Assembly: GCF_003985155.1 (NCBI RefSeq)
Contig: NZ_ML133690.1
Location: 372,001-436,000 of the forward strand
DNA: 64,000 nt
From: Rhizobium vallis
Lineage (GTDB): Bacteria > Pseudomonadota > Alphaproteobacteria > Rhizobiales > Rhizobiaceae
Direction of reading: 5' to 3'
Shown: in pieces, positions 17,506 through 25,548 of the stretch
Position numbering within the stretch: the first letter of the stretch is position 1
Layout: each line of letters begins with the position of its first letter
The notes under the pieces: model-generated
Databases searched by the model: none
What the model was told of the DNA's origin: nothing
Seen by the model: only the letters and a program-made list of their open reading frames with translations
Program-made: the position numbers and the translations under genes

Positions 17506-17696
17506 TTCAATCATCTCCCAAGGTTAACTAACCCTTAATGGGGAGATCTTTTATACTAATGATTTATTAACATGAAGGATAGACTATGGTTAATCTGTCT
17601 CATTCATATATTACAGTTAAATTCGCAAGTATAAAATTTTAATAAATTTTTATTCTGCCTGTGTTATCGTCCGGTAACAAATAAAGGGAATCGGCT

Positions 17697-18272
17697 ATGA
17701 AGCGTCTCTTTTCGCTCGCTGCCTTTTTATTCATTCTCCTGCATTTTCAAGCTGTTGCGGGATCGTCGCTGCCGGTGACGCGCAGCATCGGCGCGCCGGT
17801 GGGATTCGCCGCCGCCTGTGCCAAGTACAAGTGGCTGTGCGGCAGGATGGCGGCGCAGCAGCTGAACGACCAGGCGGGAACTGCGCTTCTTCAAAAGGTC
17901 AATCGCGCTGTAAATGGACGGATCATCCCTGCGGAAGATCGCTCGTCTTCCGGAAATAGGGATGTCTGGTCTCTGCCGGTTGCGGGTCGTGGCGACTGTG
18001 AGGACTACGCGCTCCAGAAAATGAAGGACCTGATCGAAGCCGGTTTTCCGTCAAACAGGCTGGCGCTTTCCGTGGTTATCGGACCGCACGATCAGAACCA
18101 TGTCGTTCTGATTGCCCGCACGGACGGCGGCGATTATGTGCTCGACAATCTGACCAATGCCGTGCGCCTCTGGCGCATGACGGGTTATACGTTTCTGGCC
18201 ACTCAAGACTTCCAATCGCGAACCGGCTGGCGCGTGACGCTTGCCGGTCCCCGTGCAGGCGAATTCTCCTGA
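17697..18272 (+). CDS. BTLCP family transglutaminase-like cysteine peptidase
   Basis: Encodes 191 aa with a signal peptide (about residues 1-22). The papain-like triad of the bacterial transglutaminase-like cysteine proteinase family is visible: Cys101 in GRGDCEDYA, His135 in QNHVVL and Asp150 in YVLDN. Such periplasmic proteins cleave surface adhesins in other bacteria (LapG-type) or have unknown roles. The upstream 190 bp is very AT-rich and gives no clear operator. Confidence 0.88.
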   Translation: MKRLFSLAAFLFILLHFQAVAGSSLPVTRSIGAPVGFAAACAKYKWLCGRMAAQQLNDQAGTALLQKVNRAVNGRIIPAEDRSSSGNRDVWSLPVAGRGDCEDYALQKMKDLIEAGFPSNRLALSVVIGPHDQNHVVLIARTDGGDYVLDNLTNAVRLWRMTGYTFLATQDFQSRTGWRVTLAGPRAGEFS

Positions 18273-18359
18273 ACCGAAAGCCCCGAGGCGGCCGCTCGCC
18301 GCTGGCAAGTGCAGATCCAAGCGCTATCTTCCCCGGGAATCCGAGCCAGGGACGATCGC

Positions 18360-18758
18360 ATGACGAAGGCCGAACTCGCGGAGATATACCGCGGCTATAT
18401 TGCTTGCCTGAACAGGCAGGACTGGCCCAATCTCGGGCAGTTCGTCGGCGATGATGCGGTTCACAACGGCCGGCGGGTCGGGCTTTCGGGTTATGTCGCC
18501 ATGCTGGAGCGGGACTTCGATGATATTCCCGATCTTTATTTCAATGTGCTGATGCTGGTCTCCGATCCGCCTTACGTGGCTTGCCGGCTCGGCTTCGACT
18601 GCACGCCGAAAGGAAAATTCCTCGGCCTCGATGTGAACGGCAGGCGTCTTTCCTTCGCCGAGAACGTCATCTACGAATTTCGCGAGGGCAAGATCGCCGA
18701 GGTCCGGTCGGTCATCGACAAGGCGGCGATCGAAGCTCAGCTTGCGGGCGGGCGTTGA
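18360..18758 (+). CDS. SnoaL-like ester cyclase family protein
   Basis: Encodes 132 aa with a NTF2/SnoaL-like fold: LAEIYRGYIACLNRQDWPNLGQFVGDDAVHNG, then CRLGFDCTPKGKFLGLDVNGR and FAENVIYEFREGKIAEVRSVID. The ATG at 18360 is chosen because the longer frame adds a non-conserved leader. The reaction is unknown. Confidence 0.82.
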   Translation: MTKAELAEIYRGYIACLNRQDWPNLGQFVGDDAVHNGRRVGLSGYVAMLERDFDDIPDLYFNVLMLVSDPPYVACRLGFDCTPKGKFLGLDVNGRRLSFAENVIYEFREGKIAEVRSVIDKAAIEAQLAGGR

Positions 18759-18784
18759 CGGCTTGGACCGGGATGCCGTTTCGA

Positions 18785-19159
18785 TCAGACGATGACGACG
18801 CGTTCGCCGAAGGGCGTGTCGTCGTCGAAATTGCGGGTGCCGATCCGCTCGCTTTCACCAGATAACGTCGGCTGCTCCGCTTCGTCGCCGGCTTCTTGGC
18901 CTTCTTCCGATCCCGCATGCCCGTGCCGCCGCTTTCGTGGATGCTCCTCCTCGTCGACGACCTGATCCGCATGCGGAATGAGACTGCCTGCGCCGTCCGT
19001 TTCTGCGGTCCGCTTCGACGCCTGCTGATCGGCCGTGATCCGGGACTGGCGGGCGGCAACCCAGGCATTGTCCGGTTCCGAGCCGATCGAGGTGCTGATG
19101 CCGGCCTTGGTGGGCTCGGACGCGGCGGTGGAGGAGATGCGGTTGACGGGGTCGACCAT
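18785..19159 (-). CDS. Hypothetical hydrophilic protein
   Basis: Encodes 124 aa, with AGGAG before the ATG at 19159. The sequence is polar and acidic, with a charged middle (DEEEHPRKRRHGHAGSEEGQEAGDEAEQ), and is probably unstructured and cytoplasmic. No domain is seen. Confidence 0.55.
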   Translation of the reverse strand: MVDPVNRISSTAASEPTKAGISTSIGSEPDNAWVAARQSRITADQQASKRTAETDGAGSLIPHADQVVDEEEHPRKRRHGHAGSEEGQEAGDEAEQPTLSGESERIGTRNFDDDTPFGERVVIV

Positions 19160-19432
19160 GTAATTCTCCTGCTGGCGTGGACGGCGGACCAGGACTTAAA
19201 TATCGGGCCGAAGCCGCAAAACGCAAGGGGACATGGCCACTCCCGGAAAAGGCAAAATCACGTGCAATTGCCGTAAATTCGACGACGAATTGCATGTCCG
19301 ACGCCCCACGTTCAGCGTGCAAGATGTAAGAATTGGAAACACTTTGTGACTAAGTCACTACAAAAGCTGCGTTTTTCGACTTGCGAGACAAGTAGAGATA
19401 ACGGATAGTGCTTGCATGTTAAGGGCGCTGTC

Positions 19433-19834
19433 ATGATCAGAATGATAGAAAACCCGGCCGAGCTGGCCGGCGAAGACATCACTGGCAAATATATTCTGCG
19501 CAAGCTCAACTATCATTGGTTTGCCTATGGCAAGGCGGCCATCGTGACCGCCTGCAAGGGGACGATCCTCCATCTCGACCGGGAGGAGACCGTCTATTCC
19601 GAGCGCTGGGGCCGTCGCGCCTATACCGGAACCGGCAAGCGTTATCCCGGCGGCATCTGTCCTATCTCGGCGGTCGCCTGTGTTTGCGATACGCCCGATG
19701 ACGTCAACGCCGTCATTCAGCTGGATGTCGAGGCGCAGGACGAATTCTATCAGCTGATCGCCAAGACGGAGGCCAGGGTTCGCGCGCTTGCCGCGTCGTC
19801 GGGACAGAGCCAGTTTCTGGAGGCAGCCGAGTAA
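19433..19834 (+). CDS. Hypothetical protein
   Basis: Encodes 133 aa from the ATG at 19433 (AAGGG 7 bp upstream). It has a mixed composition and three cysteines in CPISAVACVCDTPDD. No signal peptide or TM helix is visible. The codon use fits its neighbours, so it is probably a real conserved gene of unknown role. Confidence 0.6.
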   Translation: MIRMIENPAELAGEDITGKYILRKLNYHWFAYGKAAIVTACKGTILHLDREETVYSERWGRRAYTGTGKRYPGGICPISAVACVCDTPDDVNAVIQLDVEAQDEFYQLIAKTEARVRALAASSGQSQFLEAAE

Positions 19835-19912
19835 GGCGGCTTTCATTTGCCGCGTGACCATCGGCTTGTCGCGGTCGTTTCACATTCTAAATTCGGCGGG
19901 GGGCTGCTGGAG

Positions 19913-19968
19913 CATCGGTCTGAAAATCGGAAGCGATTTTCGGACCGATGTGCGTCCGCAAGGACGCA
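19913..19968. repeat. Short double-hairpin intergenic element
   Basis: A 17-bp stem (19913-19929 with 19934-19950, one T-G wobble) with loop GAAG is followed directly by a 7-bp stem (19951-19957/19962-19968, loop GCAA). The layout and the GAAAATCG/CGATTTTC core match the element at 1001-1075. Confidence 0.6.
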
Positions 19969-20027
19969 AGCCGATTCAGGGGCGGCAGCAACTAGCGGAG
20001 TCGCATCGGCGAAAGCGGAGAACGGTC

Positions 20028-20729
20028 ATGACACAGCGGAAAACCGGACCCGGCCAAGCAGCCATGCCATCGCTCGCATCGCTTGCCATCACCTTCATCA
20101 TCATGTTTGCCGCGCTGTTCTGGCCGGCCGGCACGCTCGACTGGCCGCGCGGCTGGATCTTCCTCGGCCTCTTCCTCGCGCTGAGTGTGATCGCGATCAT
20201 CTGGATATGGCGGACGAATCCGGAGCTGTTTGCGGCGCGCAGCCGGTATCAGAAGGGCACCAAGCCCTGGGATGCGGTGGTCGCGACGCTGACGATCATT
20301 CTCTTCGCGGCCATTCTCCCGGTCGGCGCCTTCGACGACGGCCGGTACCACTGGGCGCCGCAGCCTGGCTGGGTCGTGCTCATCGGCTATGTCCTGTTGA
20401 CCGCGGGCTTTCTCGGCCTCACCTGGGCGCAATCGGTCAACCGGCATTTCGAGCCGACGGTGCGCATCCAGACCGATCGCGACCACAAGGTGATCGACAC
20501 CGGCCCCTACGCCGTCATCCGCCATCCCGGATATGCCACCGCCATCCTGCTCGGCTTCGGCATGGCCCTGTCGCTCGGCTCGCTTTACGCGTTGATCCCG
20601 GCGGGGCTGCTGGTTGTTGTGCTTTTCGGCCGGACGCTGGGGGAGGAGGCGGAGTTGCGCAAGGGGTTGGAGGGGTATGAGGCGTATATGGAGCGGGTGC
20701 GCTGGCGCTGGATTCCGGGGATTTGGTGA
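20028..20729 (+). CDS. Isoprenylcysteine carboxyl methyltransferase-like membrane protein
   Basis: Encodes 233 aa with five to six TM helices. The C-terminal half has VNRHFEPTVRIQTDRDHKVIDTGPYAVIRHPGYA and the ending GEEAELRKGLEGYEAYMERVRWRWIPGIW, both typical of ICMT/PEMT-like membrane methyltransferases that bind SAM. The ATG at 20028 follows GCGGAG; the longer frame runs back through the hairpin element and is unlikely. The substrate is unknown. Confidence 0.85.
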   Translation: MTQRKTGPGQAAMPSLASLAITFIIMFAALFWPAGTLDWPRGWIFLGLFLALSVIAIIWIWRTNPELFAARSRYQKGTKPWDAVVATLTIILFAAILPVGAFDDGRYHWAPQPGWVVLIGYVLLTAGFLGLTWAQSVNRHFEPTVRIQTDRDHKVIDTGPYAVIRHPGYATAILLGFGMALSLGSLYALIPAGLLVVVLFGRTLGEEAELRKGLEGYEAYMERVRWRWIPGIW

Positions 20730-20755
20730 AGCGGCCGGAGGTGTCCACACCCACC

Positions 20756-20815
20756 CCCGTCCTTCGAGGCTCCGGCACTTGGCCTGCGCATCCCGGGATA
20801 AGGCTCTCTTGAGCG
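20756..20815. repeat. Family A half-element
   Basis: About 60 bp beginning CCTTCGAGGCTCCGG and ending GGCTCTCTTGAGCG match one half of the family A repeats. The other half is missing. Confidence 0.5.
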
Positions 20816-20847
20816 AGATACTTTCTTCTTTCCTTTACAGGCGTGCC

Positions 20848-21034
20848 GTGTGGCACCCCCCTCTGCCCTGCCGGGCATCTCCCCCACAGGTGGGGAGATC
20901 GGCTAGTTGCAATGGCTTCGCCAAACAATCAGCCTACAGTACGGTGAAACGGTAGATGGGCAGGAAGGTCAGGCCGCATCCGATCTCCCTCCTTGTGGGG
21001 GAGATGCCCGGCAGGGCAGAGGGGGGTGTCCCAC
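20848..21034. repeat. Family B inverted-repeat element, copy 2
   Basis: About 187 bp with long inverted-repeat arms, homologous to 10971-11158. Compared with that copy, the left arm has GCCCTGCCGGGC instead of GGCCTGCCGGCC, and the right arm has changed to match. It sits between an ICMT-like gene and a convergent gene and fills most of the gap 20730-21052. Confidence 0.8.
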
Positions 21035-21052
21035 GGCCCAAGATCCACTTAA

Positions 21053-21583
21053 TCACCCAATCACGCTGAGATCCCTAGCAAACCGCTGCCAGTTCGCCAC
21101 ATAATTTTCCGCCGAACGGCGGATGCCCTCAACAGCCTTCTCATCCAGCACCCGCACCACACGCGCCGGCGCGCCGACGATCAGGGAATTGTCGGGGAAT
21201 TCCTTGCCCTCCGTCACCAGCGCGTTGGCGCCGACCAGGCAGTTGTTGCCGATCTTGGCGCCGTTCAGGATTGTGGCGCCCATGCCGATCAGCACGTTGT
21301 CGCCGAGCGTGCAGCCGTGGAGGATGGCGTGGTGGCCGATGGTGCAGCCTTTGCCCGTCGTCAGCGGAAAGCCCATGTCGGTATGGGCCATCACGCCTTC
21401 CTGGATGTTGGTGCCGGCGCCGATGGTGATCCTCTCGTTATCGCCGCGCAGCACCGAACCGAACCAGATGCCGACATTCTCGCCGAGTTCGATATCGCCG
21501 ATCACGTGGGCATCAGGCGCGATCCAGTGGAGGCCGGGGGCGGGCAGTTTCGGCGTCAGGCCGGCAAGCGCATAGACGGGCAT
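21053..21583 (-). CDS. Gamma carbonic anhydrase-like hexapeptide-repeat protein
   Basis: Encodes 176 aa of left-handed beta-helix type: DAHVIGDIELGENVGIWFGSVLRGD, NIQEGVMAHTD and GCTIGHHAILHGCTLGDN. His residues in AHTD and GHHAILHG are the zinc ligands of the family. The ATG at 21583 follows TGAGGAGAGAG; the longer frame overlaps the FAH gene just upstream. Activity as a carbonic anhydrase is not certain in this subfamily. Confidence 0.88.
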   Translation of the reverse strand: MPVYALAGLTPKLPAPGLHWIAPDAHVIGDIELGENVGIWFGSVLRGDNERITIGAGTNIQEGVMAHTDMGFPLTTGKGCTIGHHAILHGCTLGDNVLIGMGATILNGAKIGNNCLVGANALVTEGKEFPDNSLIVGAPARVVRVLDEKAVEGIRRSAENYVANWQRFARDLSVIG

Positions 21584-21593
21584 GGCTCTCTCC

Positions 21594-22289
21594 TCAGGCG
21601 ACGTCGACCGACAGCGTGGCGATGCCGTCGATGCCGCAGGTGATGCGATCGCCCCTTGAAACCGCACCCACGCCGGCCGGCGTGCCGGTCATGATGACGT
21701 CGCCGGGCGCCAGCACGAAGAGCTTCGAGAGTTCGGCGATGATTTCAGGCACTTTCCAGATCATCTGGTTGAGGTCGCCGTCCTGGACGCGCCTGCCGTT
21801 CTGCTCCAGCCAGATCCTGCCTTCCGCGGGATGGCCGAGGCGGCTTGCCGGGACGATCGCCGAGACTGGGGCGGAATGTTCGAAAGCCTTGGCGAGCTCC
21901 CAGGGGCGGCCGAGCTTCTTGGCCTCGCCCTGCAGGTCGCGGCGGGTGAAATCGATGCCGACGGCATAGCCGTAGATGCAGTCCAGCGCATCGGCGGCCT
22001 GAATGTTGGCGCCACCCGATTTCAGCGCCAGCACGCATTCGACCTCGTAGTGCACGTCTGATGACAGCGGCGGATAGGGGAAGGCGTTGCCCGGCGGCAG
22101 CAGGTTGTCGGCATTCTTCTGGAAGAAGAAGGGCGGCTCGCGAGAGGGATCATGGCCCATCTCGATCGCATGATCGGCATAATTGCGCCCGACGCAATAG
22201 ACGCGGCGCACCGGAAAGCGCTCGTCGCTGCCCTCCACCGGCAGCAGAACCGGTGCGGGACGCGGGATGACGGTGGCGGGATGGGGCAT
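21594..22289 (-). CDS. Fumarylacetoacetate hydrolase family protein
   Basis: Encodes 231 aa from the ATG at 22289, preceded by GGAAGG; an in-frame ATG at 22325 lacks a good ribosome site. Motifs: RRVYCVGRNYADHA, VHYEVECVLALKSGG with metal-ligand glutamates, YAVGIDFTRRDLQ and VIMTGTPAGVG. The family covers acylpyruvases and isomerases/decarboxylases of ring-cleavage products. It lies 10 bp upstream of the gamma-CA gene, so the two are co-transcribed. Confidence 0.9.
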   Translation of the reverse strand: MPHPATVIPRPAPVLLPVEGSDERFPVRRVYCVGRNYADHAIEMGHDPSREPPFFFQKNADNLLPPGNAFPYPPLSSDVHYEVECVLALKSGGANIQAADALDCIYGYAVGIDFTRRDLQGEAKKLGRPWELAKAFEHSAPVSAIVPASRLGHPAEGRIWLEQNGRRVQDGDLNQMIWKVPEIIAELSKLFVLAPGDVIMTGTPAGVGAVSRGDRITCGIDGIATLSVDVA

Positions 22290-22403
22290 GGCGGGCCTTC
22301 CTGTGCTTATCGAGTCTTCGCTCATCTTAGACGGAAAACAGCAGGCCGGGGAAGCATCCTTGGCACGTTGACGATGTCGCCGCCGAGCGATAACGTCTCT
22401 GCC

Positions 22404-22472
22404 ATGAGCAGGATTTTCGCAGTATCCACGTCGTCTACGACCACCGCCTGGCGGTGGGTGGCAGACGCGTGA
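22404..22472 (+). CDS. Possible 22-residue leader peptide
   Basis: An ATG at 22404 opens a 22-codon frame. It has a Ser/Thr-rich middle (VSTSSTTTA) followed by Trp-Arg-Trp. The DNA over the end of the frame forms a strong 7-bp hairpin (CCACCGC/GCGGTGG, from 22441). An intrinsic terminator follows about 30 bp later. This is the layout of an amino-acid attenuator, but no ribosome site is strong and no known leader matches, so the call is tentative. Confidence 0.3.
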   Translation: MSRIFAVSTSSTTTAWRWVADA

Positions 22473-22501
22473 ACTGAATTCCGTTCATTGCAGAAGACAC
22501 C

Positions 22502-22528
22502 AACCCGCCGGAAACGAGCGGGTTTTTT
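22502..22528 (+). terminator. Orphan intrinsic terminator / attenuator
   Basis: AACCCGC at 22502-22508 pairs with GCGGGTT at 22518-22524 and runs into a T tract (22523-22528). No plus-strand gene ends here; the nearest upstream gene is on the minus strand. It therefore ends a short unannotated transcript or attenuates the nucleotidyltransferase gene 36 bp downstream. Confidence 0.65.
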
Positions 22529-22563
22529 GTTGCCGCTCGTCTCCCGCATTCGAGGACGAGATC

Positions 22564-23316
22564 GTGGACGATATCCAGAAGCATCATCTAGCCGAGCGGG
22601 CGCTCGCCGCCGCCTGCAGCTGTGTGGCCAGCCGCTATGCCGGAGCCGCCTTCGCCTATGTCTCCGGCTCCATCATGCGCGGCGAGGGGACCGCGTTTTC
22701 GGATATCGATCTGGTCGTCGTGTTTCCATCTCTCAAACGGGCGTGGCGGGAGTCGTTCACGCTGGAGGGTTTTCCCGTCGAAGCCTTCGTCCACGATCCG
22801 CAGACGCTGGCGCACTACCTGCATGCGGATGCAGACAGCGGCTATCCCATCATGGCCAATATGGTGGCGACGGGCAGTATTGTCGGGCAGGATATCGAGC
22901 GCGCCCGCGCCATCCAGGCAAAGGCAGCAGGAATGCTGGCGGCAGGGCCGGAACCTCTTGCCGGTCCTGCCTATGATGTGCTGCGCTATCATGTGACCGA
23001 TCTTGCCGACGATCTGCGTGGTCAGCGCCCGCCCGAAGAGATCGCCGCCATATCAGCACATCTCTACCAGAAGCTCGGCGACCTGATCCTGCTCGGACGC
23101 GGCACATGGGCCGGCCGCGGCAAATGGGCGCCGCGTCTGATGCGCAAGCTCGACGCGCAGCTGGCAGCCGAATTCGAAGCGGCGTTCAGGCTGGCGGCAG
23201 CGGGCGACTGTGCGCGGTTCCTGGCTCTGGCCGATCGGGAACTTGCCCTGCACGGCGGACGCTATTTCGATGGCTTCAGGCAGGAGGCTCCAGTGGAGGC
23301 GCGACGTGTGGAATAG
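22564..23316 (+). CDS. Nucleotidyltransferase domain protein
   Basis: Encodes 250 aa. The pol-beta-type nucleotidyltransferase motif is near residues 34-51: VSGSIMRGEGTAFSDIDLVV, with the GS and the DxD metal-binding pair. The C-terminal part is helical. Similar stand-alone proteins modify small molecules such as aminoglycosides or act as antitoxin-like MNT proteins, but no HEPN partner is adjacent. The start is GTG at 22564. The leader carries the terminator described at 22502-22528. Confidence 0.8.
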   Translation: MDDIQKHHLAERALAAACSCVASRYAGAAFAYVSGSIMRGEGTAFSDIDLVVVFPSLKRAWRESFTLEGFPVEAFVHDPQTLAHYLHADADSGYPIMANMVATGSIVGQDIERARAIQAKAAGMLAAGPEPLAGPAYDVLRYHVTDLADDLRGQRPPEEIAAISAHLYQKLGDLILLGRGTWAGRGKWAPRLMRKLDAQLAAEFEAAFRLAAAGDCARFLALADRELALHGGRYFDGFRQEAPVEARRVE

Positions 23317-23328
23317 GTGCGAGCGCTC

Positions 23329-23463
23329 AAGAGAGCCTCACCCTGAGGTGCCCCGAAGGGGCCTCGAAGGGCGAGGCGGGTGCGATGAATGCAAGGAGCA
23401 GCGCTGCGGCGCGTGCTTCGAGGCTCCGCCCTGCGGGCTGCGCACCTCAGCATGAGGAGCCTT
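23329..23463. repeat. Family A palindromic repeat, copy 2
   Basis: A full copy: GAGAGCCTCACCCTGAGG and GTGCCCCGAAGGGGCCTCGA in the first half, GCAGCGCTGCGGCGCGTGCT, CTTCGAGGCTCC and a CTCAGCATGAGG end in the second. The two halves are partly complementary and can fold into a long hairpin. Confidence 0.75.
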
Positions 23464-23522
23464 GGAGAATGCCACGATAGCCCCTCACCGAGCGGTCACC
23501 GGGAAAACCATTGCGCTCGCCC

Positions 23523-24494
23523 TCAGGCTTTGGTCGCCGCCGCTCCGGCCGTTTGCTTCAGCAGGATGATGAGAAGCAGGCCGGCGACGATGAGTGCGGC
23601 GCCTTCGAGATGATAGCGTTGCAATTGTTCGCCGAGGAACAGGTAGGCGAGCACGGCGATAAAGATCGTCTGGATGTAAAGCAGCACGCCCGCCCGCGCC
23701 GCTCCCAGGGCCTCGATGCTGCGATTGAAGAGATAGTACATGACCGCGCCGCCGGGGATCGCGACATAGCCGAGCGCGATAAGGCCGCTGACATTCAGCG
23801 TCGAGCGCTCGTCGGAGACAAGCTCAGAGAGGTAGAAGGGCAGCGCCGTCAGCACCGCCGCACCGAGGAGGAGTACCAGGAGCGCAAGGCGATTCAGATC
23901 GAATTTCGCCCGGCGGAGCAGGACGGTATAGAGGCTGAAACAGAACGCGCCAGCGACGATCCAAAGCTCTCCGGGATTGAGGTCGAGACGCAAGAGTGCT
24001 GCCGGGCTGCCCTTGACGATGATGACGACGATCCCGAGAAAGGCGAGGATCGATCCGATCACCTGCCAGCGTCCCATCGGCTCAGCCAGAATGAAACGGG
24101 CAAGAATCATGGTGATGATCGGGATCAGGGCGATGATGATGCCGGCGGTCGTGGCATCGGCATGTTCGAGGCCGACAAAAATCAGGCCCTGGCAGATCGC
24201 AAGCCCCATACCACCGATGGCGAGCAGCTCGAGGCCGCGCGCCCGCACGAGTGCGACCATGGCGCCGAAATGCCGGTACACGATCGGCATCAGGATCGCC
24301 CAGGCGATCAGCACGCGCCAGAAGCAAAGCGCCCAGGGCGGCATCTCTGAAGAAACCCATTTGGCGGCGATATAGACGCCGGCCGACAGCAGCCAGCAGA
24401 AAACCCCCACGGAATAGGCAGCTGCAAGCGAACCGCCCGCCGCCTGTTCCGTCCCGACCGTGTCGCGATGGACCGCCAAGACATGTATCGCCAT
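23523..24494 (-). CDS. EamA/DMT family transporter
   Basis: Encodes about 323 aa with ten TM helices in two EamA repeats (SAGVYIAAKWVSSEMPPWALCFWRVLIAW in the first, GYVAIPGGAVMYYLFNRSIEALGAARAG in the second). The family exports metabolites such as amino acids or related compounds; the substrate is unknown. The start is uncertain between 24494 and 24512. Confidence 0.87.
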   Translation of the reverse strand: MAIHVLAVHRDTVGTEQAAGGSLAAAYSVGVFCWLLSAGVYIAAKWVSSEMPPWALCFWRVLIAWAILMPIVYRHFGAMVALVRARGLELLAIGGMGLAICQGLIFVGLEHADATTAGIIIALIPIITMILARFILAEPMGRWQVIGSILAFLGIVVIIVKGSPAALLRLDLNPGELWIVAGAFCFSLYTVLLRRAKFDLNRLALLVLLLGAAVLTALPFYLSELVSDERSTLNVSGLIALGYVAIPGGAVMYYLFNRSIEALGAARAGVLLYIQTIFIAVLAYLFLGEQLQRYHLEGAALIVAGLLLIILLKQTAGAAATKA

Positions 24495-24652
24495 GGCCCA
24501 GTTATGCCACAATTCCCGAGCGCTGCACAGATGAAGGCGGCGGCACTTCGCCTATTGGGAAAGGACGACCTCCATCGTCGGCGGCCGGCTACGATTTCCC
24601 GATGCCTAGACGCTGGCTGCTTGGGACCGATTGCCGACGAGCCTCGGCCAGG

Positions 24653-25333
24653 TTAGCATCCAAGGTCGCCCGCGGCGGCGATGATCTCCGCTGCAGTCGG
24701 GAAGGTGGAGAGGCTGTTTGGTCCGTCCAGCGCCTCGATTTGGGCCCAGCCGATGGTGCCGTTCGCATCGACCAGGAAGTGCCCGACGAGCTGGGTAGCG
24801 TGGTTTGCGAAGATCGCGTGATCGGCTTCATCAAGCTCGAAGCCGTCCTTGGCGTTGAGTATCGTGTTGCCTTCCATCGGGTGTAGCGGTTGCGACAGCT
24901 CGCCCGTGGGGTTGATGCGTGCCGCCTGGAACTGCGCCATCGTCGCGGTATAAGGCCATTCGGGCTGCTCGCTGCTCCCATCGGGCAGGAACTCGGCATG
25001 CGGCACGCCGTAGGCCCGATGCGTCTGGCAGTCCGGGTCGCATAGTAGCGTTACCGGCGTCGGACGGTGGCGGAAATACAGGCGGGCGCGTTCCACCGGC
25101 GCGTTGATAACAGCCACGGTCTCCACCCCGGCGGCGCGCAGGGTCGGCTGTACGACGGCAAGCTGTTCTACCTGACGCCGGCAGAACGGGCAGTACAGCC
25201 CGCGAAAGAAGCCGATCAAGAACGGGCGACCGCTCAAGTCGGCGAAGGAGACCGTTCCGTCGAAGTTGGCGGCGGCGAGTGCGAACGCGGGCGCCGCTTC
25301 TCCAGGTTGCAGCGGATGCTTTTGGTCTCCCAT
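24653..25333 (-). CDS. Peroxiredoxin-like protein (AhpC/TSA family)
   Basis: Encodes 226 aa of thioredoxin fold with a CxxC pair at Cys48 and Cys51 (FRGLYCPFCRRQ). LQPGEAAPAFAL at the N-terminus and VETVAVINAPVERAR follow the family pattern. The CxxC resembles the peroxiredoxin-like (PRX-like 2) group, so reduction of peroxides or disulfides is likely but not specific. It lies 216 bp upstream of nothing on its own strand apart from the sulfite-oxidase-family gene, so a separate promoter is expected. Confidence 0.82.
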   Translation of the reverse strand: MGDQKHPLQPGEAAPAFALAAANFDGTVSFADLSGRPFLIGFFRGLYCPFCRRQVEQLAVVQPTLRAAGVETVAVINAPVERARLYFRHRPTPVTLLCDPDCQTHRAYGVPHAEFLPDGSSEQPEWPYTATMAQFQAARINPTGELSQPLHPMEGNTILNAKDGFELDEADHAIFANHATQLVGHFLVDANGTIGWAQIEALDGPNSLSTFPTAAEIIAAAGDLGC

Positions 25334-25548
25334 GGAATAGTTCCTCTCTCGTATCGTCTAGGGTGAAACGACCGAAATTGAACTATATCACTTCTCGCAA
25401 GAAGGCCCACCGCTTCGACGGGCGTCAAAGCCGCCGCCGCGTCTTGCCTCTCCGTCCGGTAGAAGGCCCAACAGTCCGCAAGAGGACGAGGTGGAAGATC
25501 GTTCACTTCCGGAATGCGCCATAAGGCCATTCCGCCCCATGCGGGTGA

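Noticed and set aside
22152..22472. A 106-codon plus-strand frame covering the FAH gene start
   Set aside because: It runs antisense through the FAH gene; only its last 22 codons (from 22404) lie in the intergenic region and are listed as a tentative leader.
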